In this document: positions 26,104 through 35,132 of the stretch, piece after piece
Numbering within the stretch: the stretch's first letter is position 1
How the letters are laid out: each line of letters opens with the position of its first letter
Origin: Chitinophaga agrisoli
Lineage (GTDB): Bacteria > Bacteroidota > Bacteroidia > Chitinophagales > Chitinophagaceae
Direction of reading: 5' to 3'
Length of the DNA stretch: 64,000 nt
Assembly: GCF_008386695.1 (NCBI RefSeq)
Contig: NZ_VUOC01000004.1
Span: 3,076,576 to 3,140,575, forward strand
The notes under the pieces: model-generated
Seen by the model: the letters and a program-made list of their open reading frames with translations, nothing else
The model's database searches: none
What the model was told of the DNA's origin: nothing
Made by a program: the position numbers and the translations under genes

Positions 26104-28209
26104 ATGTCCAACTTACACCCGCCCGGTATAGGGCAGGTACCGGAGTTATTGCCGCCCTCCTCTTTTTTCCGGCGGCAGGTTGCAAAAGTATCCGGCAGTA
26201 TCCTGATATTCCTCGTTGCCTGCATCTTTTTGTTATGCAGCGCTACCGTATTGGCCACGGCCTGCATTGCCGGCGGTATTATACTGGCGTTGAATATGCC
26301 GCGCGTGCTTACTATTATCACCGCGCTGGCGCTGATGCTGCTGGGTATTATGGTGCTGGTGTTCCTGGTTCGTTTTCTTTTTAGCCGCCGCCAGCAGGAA
26401 ACGCCCTGCCGTACCTTACTGGAGCCCTCTGAACATCCGCGCCTGTTTGATTTCATTACCCAGCTGGCAGCCGCCACCAAAACAAGGCTGCCGGAAAGGA
26501 TCTTTGCCATTCCCGGCGTGCGGGCCAATATATTTTACCATACCGGCGCCAGGGGCGGTTTACGGCCATTCCGCCGTGACCTGGAAATAGGACTGGGCCT
26601 GGTGAACAGCCTTAACCTGGGCGAGCTGACCATGGTACTGGCCCATGAATTCGGTCATTTTTCCCGGCGCAGCATGCAGCTGGGCAATTACCTGCAGACG
26701 TTACAGGAAAAGATCTATCACCGGCTGTATGAGAACGGGCACTGGCGCACCACCCTGGTAAAATGGGCCGGCCGCCATGTGATCCTGAGCCTGTTTGCCC
26801 GGATGGTGATGTGGATAGGCAATGGCATACAACATGTGCTGCAATTGTTATATGATGATATTAACCGGGAGTACCTGCGGCTGGGCCGTGAAATGGAGCG
26901 TTATGCAGACTCCGTGGCTCTGCGTATTACCGGCACCAATACAGCTATCTCCGCCATGCGCCGGGTAGAGATGGGCAGCATCTGCTTTGAGCACTGCTTG
27001 CATAAACTACCCGCCCTGGCCGCACAGCAGCGCCGTTTCCGTAACCTGTACCGCGTGCATAGCGCGCTGCTGCACCACTACGCCGCACAAAATAATATGT
27101 TGCTGGATGCCGCGCAGCTGCCACTGATCACAGACGACTATCCGCAGGATGCGCTGCGGAGCCGGATCCAGTTCCGTCAGCAAGAGGCCCTGCAACCCGA
27201 CCGCGAAGAGCGGGAACGATGGTACCGGCAGGCTGCCATCGACCGGGAAACAGACACCACCTCCTCCTGGGGGCTGTTCAACAACCCGGAGCAGCTGCAG
27301 GAATCCATGACCCAACTGGTGTACAACCGCGAAGTGCCGGAACAGGCCCCTTACCAGTGGTATACCCCCCAGGCGTTTATTACCGACCTGGAACAACGGC
27401 AACGTCAATACGAGCTACCCGCCGTTTTTAATAACTATTATGACGACCGCCCGTTTAGCGCCCTTACGCCCGGCTGCCTGCAGCCATTAACGCCCGCGGA
27501 ACAGGCTACCGTCAACCCAGATACCTTATACGCCACCGCCCATGCCGGGCAGATCCACCAGTTATTCCGCAACCGCCAGGATGTAGAGACCCTGGAAGCC
27601 ATTGCCGGCGGCGAGATACAGGTACAGGCCTTTGAGTTTAACGGCAAAACCCTCTCCGCCTCAGAAGCAGCAGGCCTGCTGGCCATCCTTACAGACGAGA
27701 CCAACCGGCTGACCACCTGGCTGCAGGCGCAGGATTGCCTGGCCTTCCGCTACCACTACACCCAGGCCGTGGCGCAGCATACTGCACAAACACTGGTGCA
27801 ACAGTACCAACGGGTATTGCAGCACCAGGATAAAGCGCAGCAGCTGGAAGCCCAATGCACCATGATCCTGCATTGCATCAGCGCCCTGTTTGGCGCCGCC
27901 GGGATCACTGTGGAAGAAGCCCTGCCCTGGTTTGAAATGCTGGAGGAAGAGAGCCGTATTTTCAGGAACCTGTTACAGGAGCTGTGGCAGCATCCGGACC
28001 TGACGCCGGCAATAGATGCGGAATTGGAGCAACGGATCCGGCAGTACCTGCAGCAGCCGGATAATTACCTCGATGGGCATACGCCGAAAGTAGCGGAGAT
28101 ACAGGTGTTGCATGATGTGAGCGCGGCTATGCTGGAGGTGTATAATGGGCGGATCACAGTGATGAAGAAGGGGTATCTGGAGATGGTGGTGGGGATGGAA
28201 GGCAGGTGA
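26104..28209 (+). CDS. M48-family membrane metallopeptidase
   Basis: 701 residues. Two hydrophobic segments at ~33-63 (SILIFLVACIFLLCSATVL...) and ~68-93 (LTIITALALMLLGIMVLVFLVRF) anchor it. The zinc motif is HEFGH at 181-185 (VLAHEFGHFSRRS), and a downstream REMERYADSVAL supplies the third ligand Glu, as in M48/HtpX peptidases. It probably degrades or processes membrane or periplasmic proteins. The C-terminal half (~370-700) is Gln/Leu-rich and helical, with TPQAFITDLEQRQRQYELPAV and long runs of charged heptads. I cannot assign it to a domain. It stands directly upstream of dnaX on the same strand, with an ~80-base gap. Confidence 0.88.
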   Translation: MSNLHPPGIGQVPELLPPSSFFRRQVAKVSGSILIFLVACIFLLCSATVLATACIAGGIILALNMPRVLTIITALALMLLGIMVLVFLVRFLFSRRQQETPCRTLLEPSEHPRLFDFITQLAAATKTRLPERIFAIPGVRANIFYHTGARGGLRPFRRDLEIGLGLVNSLNLGELTMVLAHEFGHFSRRSMQLGNYLQTLQEKIYHRLYENGHWRTTLVKWAGRHVILSLFARMVMWIGNGIQHVLQLLYDDINREYLRLGREMERYADSVALRITGTNTAISAMRRVEMGSICFEHCLHKLPALAAQQRRFRNLYRVHSALLHHYAAQNNMLLDAAQLPLITDDYPQDALRSRIQFRQQEALQPDREERERWYRQAAIDRETDTTSSWGLFNNPEQLQESMTQLVYNREVPEQAPYQWYTPQAFITDLEQRQRQYELPAVFNNYYDDRPFSALTPGCLQPLTPAEQATVNPDTLYATAHAGQIHQLFRNRQDVETLEAIAGGEIQVQAFEFNGKTLSASEAAGLLAILTDETNRLTTWLQAQDCLAFRYHYTQAVAQHTAQTLVQQYQRVLQHQDKAQQLEAQCTMILHCISALFGAAGITVEEALPWFEMLEEESRIFRNLLQELWQHPDLTPAIDAELEQRIRQYLQQPDNYLDGHTPKVAEIQVLHDVSAAMLEVYNGRITVMKKGYLEMVVGMEGR

Positions 28210-28292
28210 CGCCCGCAACCTGTGACTGCCAGCCAGGCACACTCCACTCTCACAGAATTTCCGTACTTTCGACCTTTGCGAATGCGTTGTAT

Positions 28293-30170
28293 ATGGAGAA
28301 TTTTATCGTTTCAGCCCGTAAATACCGTCCTCAGAACTTTTCGACCGTAGTAGGACAATCCCACATCACTACCACCCTTAAAAATGCGATCCGCAATAAC
28401 CAGCTGGCGCATGCCTTCCTGTTCTGCGGTCCGCGCGGAGTAGGTAAGACCACCTGTGCCCGTATATTGGCCAAAACCATTAACTGCGAGCAACTGCAAC
28501 CTGATGGGGAGGCCTGTAACGAGTGTCATTCCTGTAAATCATTTAACGAAGGCAGCTCCTTCAATATCCATGAGCTGGATGCTGCCTCCAACAACTCTGT
28601 AGATGATATCCGTACGCTGGTGGAGCAGGTGCGTTTTGCACCGCAGGCCGGTAAGTACAAGATCTATATCATAGATGAGGTGCACATGCTAAGCTCCTCC
28701 GCGTTCAACGCTTTCCTGAAAACGCTGGAAGAGCCCCCCTCCTATGCCATCTTTATCCTGGCCACTACGGAAAAGCATAAGATCCTGCCTACGATCCTGA
28801 GCCGTTGCCAGATCTTTGATTTTAAGCGTATTACCATACAGGATACGGTAGATCACCTGCAGGAGATCTGTACCAAAGAACAGATCCAGGCAGAAGCAGA
28901 CGCCCTTCACCTGGTAGCCCAGAAGACAGACGGCTGTATGCGCGACTCACTGAGCACGCTGGATAAGATCGTAAGCTTTACCGGTGGTAAGCTTACCTAC
29001 CAGAATACCCTGGAGCACCTGAACATACTTGATTACGATTACTTCTTTAAGTTGATGGACGCCGTGCTGCAACAGGATGTAGGCGGCGCGCTCCTCATCT
29101 TTGACGAGATACTGCAGAAAGGGTTTGAAGGGGATAATTTCCTGAACGGCTGGGCAGAGTTCCTACGGAACCTGCTGATGTGTAAGGAAGAAAAAGTGCT
29201 GCACCTGCTGGAAGTATCCGGCAACCTGAAGGACCGCTATAAGCAATTGTCCGGAAAGATCAGTCCGGCCTACCTGATCACGGCGCTGCACGTGCTGAAT
29301 GATACGGAGATCAACTACCGTATGGCCCGTAATAAACGCCTGCATGTGGAGATGGCCCTTATTAAGCTGTGTTATCTGCAGCAGGCCGTTACCCTGGTGG
29401 GCGATGACCAATCCGGCGAGGTGGTAAAAAAAAAGTTAGTGCCTGATGGGGCGGTACCTCAACAGCTACGCGCACCCTTTGCGCAGGCCGCACCGGTAAA
29501 AGCCGGTAAGCCGGCAACTGCCGCCTCTATTGCCCAGAATGAATCTGCCCGTTTAACGATCGAAACGCCGCCGGCTGCGAAAACCACCACTCCGGTGGCC
29601 ACTCCGCCGCCAGCTACGCATACTACAGCAGCTGCTACCGCGCCTGCAGCCACTCCTCCCCCCAGCACGGCCCCCGCTGCCCGTACCACGCCAGCCAAAA
29701 CAGGCGCTACCGGCAGCAAACTTACCGGCCTGGCCGCCATGAAGGAAGCCCTGGCCGCCAAAGCGGAGCAAACACCTGTAAAGGAGGTGATCCCCATTAC
29801 CCAGGGCGCCCTGGCCGTATATTGGGAGGAATTCATTGATATTTTCCGGCAGGCCAACAAAATGACGGTGGTGAGCAACCTGCAGCTGGCCGTCGTAAAC
29901 CTGCTGGCCAAGGAAGAGATAGGGATCGTAAGCCGTAACATTGTACAGTTCCGGTTTATGGAGGAAGAGAAGCTGGCCATCTCCGACTTCTTTAAACGGA
30001 AGTTCAACAACCCGACCCTTGTGCTGACCCTGCAGCTGGACGAAAGCCAGCAAACGCAGGATATAGGGCCTGCCCCGCTGAGCAGCCGGGAGCAGTTCCA
30101 GCTTATGACAGAAAAATATCCGCTCATTAAAGAGCTGAAGGATAAATTGAATATGGAACTGGACTTTTAA
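28293..30170 (+). CDS. dnaX: DNA polymerase III gamma/tau subunit
   Basis: 625 residues from the ATG of MENFIVSARKYRPQNFSTVVGQ; an upstream in-frame start would add non-conserved residues. This is the clamp-loader ATPase. P-loop GPRGVGKT is at 46-53, the zinc module uses C65, C75, C78 and C81 (CNECHSC), Walker B is IIDEVHMLS (~127-135) and sensor 1 is TTEKHKILPTILSRCQ (~159-174). After the lid and collar domain an Ala/Thr/Pro-rich linker (~420-505) leads to a C-terminal tau-like domain (~525-625). No A-rich slippery heptamer with a convincing downstream structure was identified, but A-runs at ~29426-29434 (nine A) deserve a look. Confidence 0.97.
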   Translation: MENFIVSARKYRPQNFSTVVGQSHITTTLKNAIRNNQLAHAFLFCGPRGVGKTTCARILAKTINCEQLQPDGEACNECHSCKSFNEGSSFNIHELDAASNNSVDDIRTLVEQVRFAPQAGKYKIYIIDEVHMLSSSAFNAFLKTLEEPPSYAIFILATTEKHKILPTILSRCQIFDFKRITIQDTVDHLQEICTKEQIQAEADALHLVAQKTDGCMRDSLSTLDKIVSFTGGKLTYQNTLEHLNILDYDYFFKLMDAVLQQDVGGALLIFDEILQKGFEGDNFLNGWAEFLRNLLMCKEEKVLHLLEVSGNLKDRYKQLSGKISPAYLITALHVLNDTEINYRMARNKRLHVEMALIKLCYLQQAVTLVGDDQSGEVVKKKLVPDGAVPQQLRAPFAQAAPVKAGKPATAASIAQNESARLTIETPPAAKTTTPVATPPPATHTTAAATAPAATPPPSTAPAARTTPAKTGATGSKLTGLAAMKEALAAKAEQTPVKEVIPITQGALAVYWEEFIDIFRQANKMTVVSNLQLAVVNLLAKEEIGIVSRNIVQFRFMEEEKLAISDFFKRKFNNPTLVLTLQLDESQQTQDIGPAPLSSREQFQLMTEKYPLIKELKDKLNMELDF

Positions 30171-30340
30171 TCAATTGATAATGGATAATGAAGAATTAGT
30201 AACCGTGCTGCCGGTGATACCAGGTACCGGCCCTTTATTACAAAATCCCGCTGTCGCGCCATATTGCGCACAGCGGCCGATATAGCCCGGGTTATTATTA
30301 ATATTCATTTTTCATTATTAATTTTTTCGTCTTTCTTTTG

Positions 30341-30348
30341 TAGGTTTG
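30341..30348 (+). promoter_or_regulatory. -7 box of the E2 gene
   Basis: TAGGTTTG fits TAnnTTTG and lies 22 nt before the ATG at 30371. The upstream T-rich stretch offers only a weak -33 element. Confidence 0.45.
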
Positions 30349-30370
30349 GGCAAAATTTTGAGTAAATACT

Positions 30371-32050
30371 ATGGCAGAAGTTATCAGAATGCCTCTTCTA
30401 AGCGATACGATGACAGAAGGGGTGATTGCGGAATGGCATAAAAAGGTGGGCGATACCGTAAAATCAGACGATGTAATAGCCGAAGTGGAAACAGATAAGG
30501 CTACTATGGAAGTAATGGGTTACGTAGAGGGAACCCTCTTATATATAGGTGTGGAGAAAGGTAAGGCTGCCAAAGTAAATGAGATCATTGCGATTGTGGG
30601 TAAACCCGGAGAAGATTATAAAGCTTTACTGGAAGGTGGCGCACCAGCTCCTGCCGCTTCAAATGGCAAGGCCGATGCGACTCCTGCTCCCAAGGCAGAA
30701 GCACCTAAAGCAGACGCGCCCGCCCAGCAGCCCGCAGCCGCCAATGGCGATGTAGCTGCCGCAGCAGCTGCTGCCCTGAAAGATGCTACTGTGATCCGGA
30801 TGCCGCTGTTGAGCGATACCATGACAGAAGGCAAGATCGTAGCCTGGAATAAAAAAGTAGGCGACACCGTAAAAAGCGACGATGTACTGGCAGAAGTGGA
30901 AACCGACAAGGCGACCATGGAAGTGATCGGTTATGCCGACGGTACCCTGTTATATATAGGCGTTAAAGAAGGCGATGCCGCTAAAGTGAATGGCATCATC
31001 GCCATAGTAGGCAAAAAAGGCACCAATGTAGATGCTATCCTGGCAGCAGAAGGCACTGGCGGCGCACCCGCAGCCACAGCCGCTGAAAGTCAGCCTGCAG
31101 CTACCGGCGGATCTGCCCCTGCTACCCCGGCCGCACAGGAAGCGCCCGCAGCTACCGCCAATAAGGATGGCCGCGTAAAAGCCTCTCCCCTTGCCAAGAA
31201 ACTGGCAGAAGAAAAAGGCATCGACATTAGCCAGGTACCTGGTAGCGGCGATGGCGGCAGAATTGTGAAGAAGGATGTGGACGGATTTGTGCCCAGCGCT
31301 AAACCGGCTGCCACTACCGCTCCTGCAGCAGCTAAAGGCGGCGCCCCTGCATTTGTGCCCGCCGGCCAGGAAGGTTATACTGATACCCCGCTGAGCCAGA
31401 TGCGTAAAGTGATTGCCCGCCGCCTGAGCGAGAGCAAATTCACCGCTCCCCATTTCTACCTGAAGATAGACGTGATCATGGATAAGGCCATGGAAGCGCG
31501 TAAAACTATCAACGAAATATCTCCTGTAAAGGTTTCCTTCAATGATATGGTGATCAAGGCTTCTGCCATGGCGCTGCGTCAGCATCCGTTTGTTAACAGC
31601 AGCTGGATGGGTGATTTCATCCGCCAGAACCATCATATCCATATCGGTTCTGCCGTTGCTATTGACGAAGGCCTGATCGTACCGGTTATCCGGTTTGCCG
31701 ATCAGAAATCCCTGAGCCAGATAGCCGGCGAAGCCAAGGACCTGTACGACAAAGCGAAGAACAAGAAACTGCAACCGCAGGAGTTCAGCGGCAATACCTT
31801 CAGCATCTCCAACCTGGGTATGCTGGGTATAGACGAGTTCACCGCTATCATTAACCCGCCGGATTCCGCGATACTGGCCGTAGGCAATATCAAGGAAACC
31901 GTAGTGTCTGAGAAAGGCCAGTTTAAGGTAGTGAACATTATGAAGCTGACGATGAGCTGCGACCACCGTATTGTGGACGGAGCGGTAGGCGCCCGTTTCC
32001 TGGCTACCCTGAAGGGCTTCCTGGAGAATCCGGTGACGATGCTGGTATAA
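30371..32050 (+). CDS. Pyruvate dehydrogenase complex E2 (dihydrolipoamide acetyltransferase), two lipoyl domains
   Basis: 559 residues. Two near-identical lipoyl domains (~1-78 and ~138-214), each with the lipoylated lysine in TDKATMEV (K43, K180), are joined by Ala/Pro linkers. A peripheral-subunit binding domain follows (~268-305, VKASPLAKKLAEEKGID...GSGDGGRIVKKDV), then the acetyltransferase core (~335-559) with the catalytic SCDHRIVDG near the end. It transfers the acetyl group from E1 to CoA in the central carbon pathway. The E1 genes and E3 are not in this window. A terminator follows. The duplication of the lipoyl domain is also visible at DNA level. Confidence 0.95.
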   Translation: MAEVIRMPLLSDTMTEGVIAEWHKKVGDTVKSDDVIAEVETDKATMEVMGYVEGTLLYIGVEKGKAAKVNEIIAIVGKPGEDYKALLEGGAPAPAASNGKADATPAPKAEAPKADAPAQQPAAANGDVAAAAAAALKDATVIRMPLLSDTMTEGKIVAWNKKVGDTVKSDDVLAEVETDKATMEVIGYADGTLLYIGVKEGDAAKVNGIIAIVGKKGTNVDAILAAEGTGGAPAATAAESQPAATGGSAPATPAAQEAPAATANKDGRVKASPLAKKLAEEKGIDISQVPGSGDGGRIVKKDVDGFVPSAKPAATTAPAAAKGGAPAFVPAGQEGYTDTPLSQMRKVIARRLSESKFTAPHFYLKIDVIMDKAMEARKTINEISPVKVSFNDMVIKASAMALRQHPFVNSSWMGDFIRQNHHIHIGSAVAIDEGLIVPVIRFADQKSLSQIAGEAKDLYDKAKNKKLQPQEFSGNTFSISNLGMLGIDEFTAIINPPDSAILAVGNIKETVVSEKGQFKVVNIMKLTMSCDHRIVDGAVGARFLATLKGFLENPVTMLV

Positions 32051-32073
32051 GTAGTTTTAAGATAAAGATATAT

Positions 32074-32106
32074 GAAGGCGAAGCGAGGGCTTCGCCTTCT
32101 TTTTTG
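32074..32106 (+). terminator. Terminator after the E2 gene
   Basis: GAAGGCGAAG (32074-32083) and CTTCGCCTTC (32090-32099) form a perfect 10-bp stem, followed by seven T. It lies 23 bases after the stop codon. Confidence 0.9.
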
Positions 32107-32487
32107 GGGGTGGTTGACGGGCTGGAGAGGTTTGTTATGCGGGTTGCGGGCGCTTGGGCTGGGCATGGGATTGGTAAGTACTTATAGGCGGGTTGTGAGT
32201 CAGCCGGGGCCACAGACCGATGGTATTTGCAACGCGGTTGTAGTGCCGGTAAGCTCAGGAGCTCGCCAGGTGCCAGCAGGCAGATGTTGCCCACCCTCGG
32301 AGCTCTTAGCAAGCCTGCTTGATAAGGTAAGAGATCAGCGGACTACTATTGTTAGCAAACCAGTTTCTCAGCCAGATAAAGCTCGCGCTTAAAATGAGAC
32401 GCCCAATCGCCGGAAGGCGCCGGCAGTTCTTTGCCGGTTCGGCTGAATTTGCTAAATTGAGGTTATCCCCAAATAACTTTTCCCGTC
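32107..32487. other. Intergenic region, no supported gene
   Basis: A plus-strand frame starting at 32072 crosses the terminator and gives a low-quality Gly/Trp/Arg-rich peptide, so I reject it. No promoter or repeat is clear. Confidence 0.5.
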
Positions 32488-32877
32488 ATGAAAGCTCCTG
32501 TAAATACATTGAATTGGTTTGAGATCCCCGTAAATGATTTCGAAAGGGCGCGCAAGTTCTACAACCAGATATTTGAGTATGACATGCAAGACACCCTTAT
32601 GGGCGGTAACCGACGCGGCTTTTTACCCCATGACCAGCAGGGCGGCGGCGTGGGCGGCGCCATTGTGCAAGGTCCTGATTATATTCCCAGTCAGCGCGGC
32701 AGCCTGGTATACCTGAATGCAGGCGATGACCTGAGCACGGTACTGGCCCGTGTAGCCGATGCCGGGGGACATGTTGTGCAGGAGAAAATGCTGGTGTCTG
32801 AGGATATAGAGCTGGGCTTTTATGCTATTATCCGGGATACGGAAGGCAACCGGATAGCGCTGCATTCAATGAAATAG
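32488..32877 (+). CDS. VOC-superfamily (glyoxalase/dioxygenase-like) protein
   Basis: 129 residues forming one VOC module of two betaalphabetabetabeta halves: NTLNWFEIPVNDFERARKFYNQIFEYDMQDT (~7-36) and SLVYLNAGDDLSTVLARVADAGGHVVQEKM (~71-99), ending DTEGNRIALHSM. The metal ligands are not the complete glyoxalase I set: the first half has E17 and the end has H126, while the classical first-strand His is N8. It is therefore better named as a VOC protein than as glyoxalase I. Substrate unknown. It stands alone on the plus strand. Confidence 0.9.
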   Translation: MKAPVNTLNWFEIPVNDFERARKFYNQIFEYDMQDTLMGGNRRGFLPHDQQGGGVGGAIVQGPDYIPSQRGSLVYLNAGDDLSTVLARVADAGGHVVQEKMLVSEDIELGFYAIIRDTEGNRIALHSMK

Positions 32878-33010
32878 CCGGGTGTTGAGGTCAGGGCTAT
32901 TGCGGTAGGTTGCACTTTCAATGCAGGAAGTTGGATGTTGGGCAGCCGGTGTTAGGGCGTTGGGCGGCCGGGTGTTACCCCGCCACCTCGCATAATAACT
33001 TTCACTAAGT

Positions 33011-33041
33011 TTTGAAAATTCGAAAACATATACTATCTTGC
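33011..33041 (+). promoter_or_regulatory. Promoter of the GbsR-like gene, with palindromic element
   Basis: TTTG (33011-33014), 19 nt, then TATCTTGC (33034-33041), which is close to TAnnTTTG. The -33 element sits in an imperfect palindrome, GTTTT-GAAAATTCG-AAAAC (33009-33027). This would suit autorepression by the MarR-like product. The start codon follows 16 bases after the box. Confidence 0.5.
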
Positions 33042-33057
33042 ATACAGTTTAAAAGGG

Positions 33058-33570
33058 ATGCGTATGAAACTGGCAGAAGCAAAAGCACAATTCCTTCAGA
33101 GCTGGGGATCTTTAGGCGCCCAATGGGGCATTAACCGGACCATGGCGCAAATCCATGCGCTCTTACTGATCATGCCGGATCCCCTGAGTGCGGACGAGAT
33201 CATGCAGGAGCTGAACATCTCCAGGGGCAATACCAACATGAACGTGCGGGAGCTGATCAACTGGGGGCTGGTAGAGAAGGTGCTGGTGCCCGGCGAGCGC
33301 CGGGAGTTCTTTACTGCAGAAAAAGACATCTGGAAAGTAGCCACCCATATTGCCCGGGAACGGAAGAAAAGGGAGCTGGATCCTATTATGAAAACACTGA
33401 ACCAGCTGCAGGAAGTGGAAGGTGATCAGAAGGATAAGTATGTGAAATCTTTCCGGGAGTCTATTCAGAATATTAACCGGTTTGCCCATCAGACGGATAA
33501 AACCCTGAACGCATTTACCAAAGCGGAGGAAAACTGGTTTTATAATACTTTAGTGAAGGTCTTTAAGTAG
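33058..33570 (+). CDS. GbsR/MarR-type transcriptional regulator
   Basis: 170 residues. The winged-helix domain is at ~20-85: WGINRTMAQIHALLLIMPDPLSADEIMQELNISRGNTNMNVRELINWGLVEKVLVPGERREFFTAEK, with NISRGNTNMNVREL as recognition helix. A long C-terminal helix with coiled-coil character (~95-165) should serve dimerisation. GbsR-like proteins are repressors of neighbouring transport or stress genes. The start MRMK has two possible ATGs, and AAAAGGG precedes the first. The gene is followed by tandem repeats and then by a strong terminator, so it may have an unusual 220-base 3' UTR. The effector is unknown. Confidence 0.87.
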   Translation: MRMKLAEAKAQFLQSWGSLGAQWGINRTMAQIHALLLIMPDPLSADEIMQELNISRGNTNMNVRELINWGLVEKVLVPGERREFFTAEKDIWKVATHIARERKKRELDPIMKTLNQLQEVEGDQKDKYVKSFRESIQNINRFAHQTDKTLNAFTKAEENWFYNTLVKVFK

Positions 33571-33602
33571 TAATAACGTTAGTCTGGTTGTGGTGAATTT
33601 TT

Positions 33603-33790
33603 CAAATAGCAATTAGTAGTTGATTCATCCATTTTATTGGTGAAATCTTAAATATCAATTAATATAAGTCTTATTCATCCACTTATTGGTGAAATCTTCA
33701 AATAGCAATTAATATAGGTCTGAGTCATCATTTCATTGATAAGATCTTCAAATAGCAATTAATATAAGTCTGATCATCCATTTATCCATA
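33603..33790. repeat. 48-50 bp tandem repeat (3.8 copies)
   Basis: Units begin at 33603, 33651, 33699 and 33749 (periods 48, 48 and 50). Each unit reads about CAAATAGCAATTAATATAAG followed by a TCATCCA block and TTGGTGAAATCTT. It is AT-rich and non-coding, and lies between the GbsR-like stop codon and the terminator. Confidence 0.85.
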
Positions 33791-33794
33791 TACC

Positions 33795-33827
33795 GCCTCC
33801 CTGGCGGGGCAGGGAGGCTATTTTTTT
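33795..33827 (+). terminator. Rho-independent terminator
   Basis: GCCTCCCTG (33795-33803) and CAGGGAGGC (33810-33818) form a perfect 9-bp stem with a 6-base loop and a TATTTTTTT tail. It ends 30 bases before the SDR start codon. Confidence 0.88.
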
Positions 33828-33857
33828 GATTATATATTTCAATAAATATTGAAAATT

Positions 33858-35084
33858 ATGAAAAACATGGTAAGCGTAGAAGGTAAACAGCACATGAAAA
33901 ATGGTGGTGATGGGGAGGAACGGAAAGTGGTGGCGGATGTTGACCGGGATTCCAGAAGCAACGACCGGCTGCAAGGCCAGAAGACGATGGAGGATAGTGA
34001 AACCCGCGCCAAAAACAATGACCATCTGCAGGATCGGAAGATTCCTAATACCGGTAAACATATCACTGAAAACAACAATCACCTGCAAAACCGCAAGACC
34101 ATGGCAGCCAGTGAACGGCACACCAGGCATGACGATCAGCTATCCTATCGGAAGATCGTAATAGCTGGTGGCACTGGCTTCCTGGGCCAGGGGCTGATCG
34201 ATCATTTTGGCGGGGACAATGACATTATCGTGCTTACCCGTCACCCGCGGCAAAACCATGGCCGCACACGGTATGTGTATTGGGATGGAGAAAGCCTGCA
34301 TGGCTGGGAATCAGCGCTGGAGAACGCGGACCTGCTTATTAACCTGGCTGGCAAGAGCGTGAACTGCCGTTATACAGAACGTAACAAACAAGCGATCCTG
34401 GATAGCCGTATCCGCACCACGGCGCTGCTGGGGACAGCCGTAGGCATGCTGGTGAACCCGCCGAAAGTATGGATCAATGCCGGTTCCGCGACCATTTACC
34501 GGCATGCGCAGGACCATCCGATGGATGAATTCATTGGCGAGATAGCCGACGATTTCTCCGTGCAGGTATGTAAACAATGGGAACAGACCTTTGAGGATAT
34601 TACCCTGCCGCATACACGGAAGCTGATATTACGTATTGCCGTTACGCTGGGCCCGCAAGGCGGCGTGATGCCTCCTTTTCTGAACCTGCTGAAATTTGGG
34701 CTGGGCGGGCAGCAAGGCGATGGACGCCAGCAATTTAGCTGGGTACATATCACCGATCTGTGCCGTATGATAGCCTGGTTATATCATCAGCCCCGGTTGG
34801 ATGGCGTATTTAATTGCAGCGCCCCTCATCCTGTAGATAACAAGACCTTTATGCAAACGCTACGGAAAGCCGGCGGGCACAGGTTTGGGCTACCGGCTCC
34901 CACCTGGCTGTTAAAGCTAGGCGCCCGGCTGATAGGCACAGAAACAGAGCTGCTGTTGAAAAGCCGCTGGGTGCTGCCGACCCGCATCACCATGGCCGGT
35001 TTTACCTTCCAGTATCCTTACCTGCAACCGGCGTTTGAAGATATCCTTCGGCAACTGCCACGCCGTCAGTACCACCTGTTTTAA
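33858..35084 (+). CDS. TIGR01777-type SDR (NAD-dependent epimerase/dehydratase-like) with repeat-built N-terminal extension
   Basis: 408 residues from the ATG at 33858. The enzyme part begins at about residue 98 with YRKIVIAGGTGFLGQGL (Rossmann GGTGFLG) and has the family blocks WDGESLHGWESALENADLLINLAGKSVNCRYTERNK, INAGSATIYR and LRIAVTLGPQGGVMPPF. Family members are ~300 residues and start at this strand. The first ~95 residues are four to five degenerate 19-residue repeats (Leu at 38, 57, 76, 95; Lys 4 residues later each time, counting from this start). The last repeat merges with the Rossmann start. An internal ATG at 34101 would give a normal-length protein. Cellular role unknown. Confidence 0.85.
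   Translation: MKNMVSVEGKQHMKNGGDGEERKVVADVDRDSRSNDRLQGQKTMEDSETRAKNNDHLQDRKIPNTGKHITENNNHLQNRKTMAASERHTRHDDQLSYRKIVIAGGTGFLGQGLIDHFGGDNDIIVLTRHPRQNHGRTRYVYWDGESLHGWESALENADLLINLAGKSVNCRYTERNKQAILDSRIRTTALLGTAVGMLVNPPKVWINAGSATIYRHAQDHPMDEFIGEIADDFSVQVCKQWEQTFEDITLPHTRKLILRIAVTLGPQGGVMPPFLNLLKFGLGGQQGDGRQQFSWVHITDLCRMIAWLYHQPRLDGVFNCSAPHPVDNKTFMQTLRKAGGHRFGLPAPTWLLKLGARLIGTETELLLKSRWVLPTRITMAGFTFQYPYLQPAFEDILRQLPRRQYHLF
33912..34160 (+). repeat. 57-bp in-frame tandem repeat at the 5' end of the SDR gene
   Basis: Four clear units and one decayed unit, each ending in a codon pair for (R/Q)K: the pattern N-(N/D)-x-L-(Q/S)-x-(R/Q)-K recurs every 19 codons. Period 57 is a multiple of three and no stop codon occurs, so the repeats are probably translated. 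Confidence 0.7.
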
Positions 35085-35132
35085 TACAGCGGGCACGATT
35101 TATGGGGAGGTTAGAGGACTTATCTCAGCATT

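Noticed and set aside
32072-32392. Plus-strand frame of 106 codons after the E2 gene
   Set aside because: It begins inside the E2 terminator hairpin, has odd composition and no family likeness.
33603-33790. CRISPR array
   Set aside because: The repeats are adjacent with no spacers and vary along their whole length.
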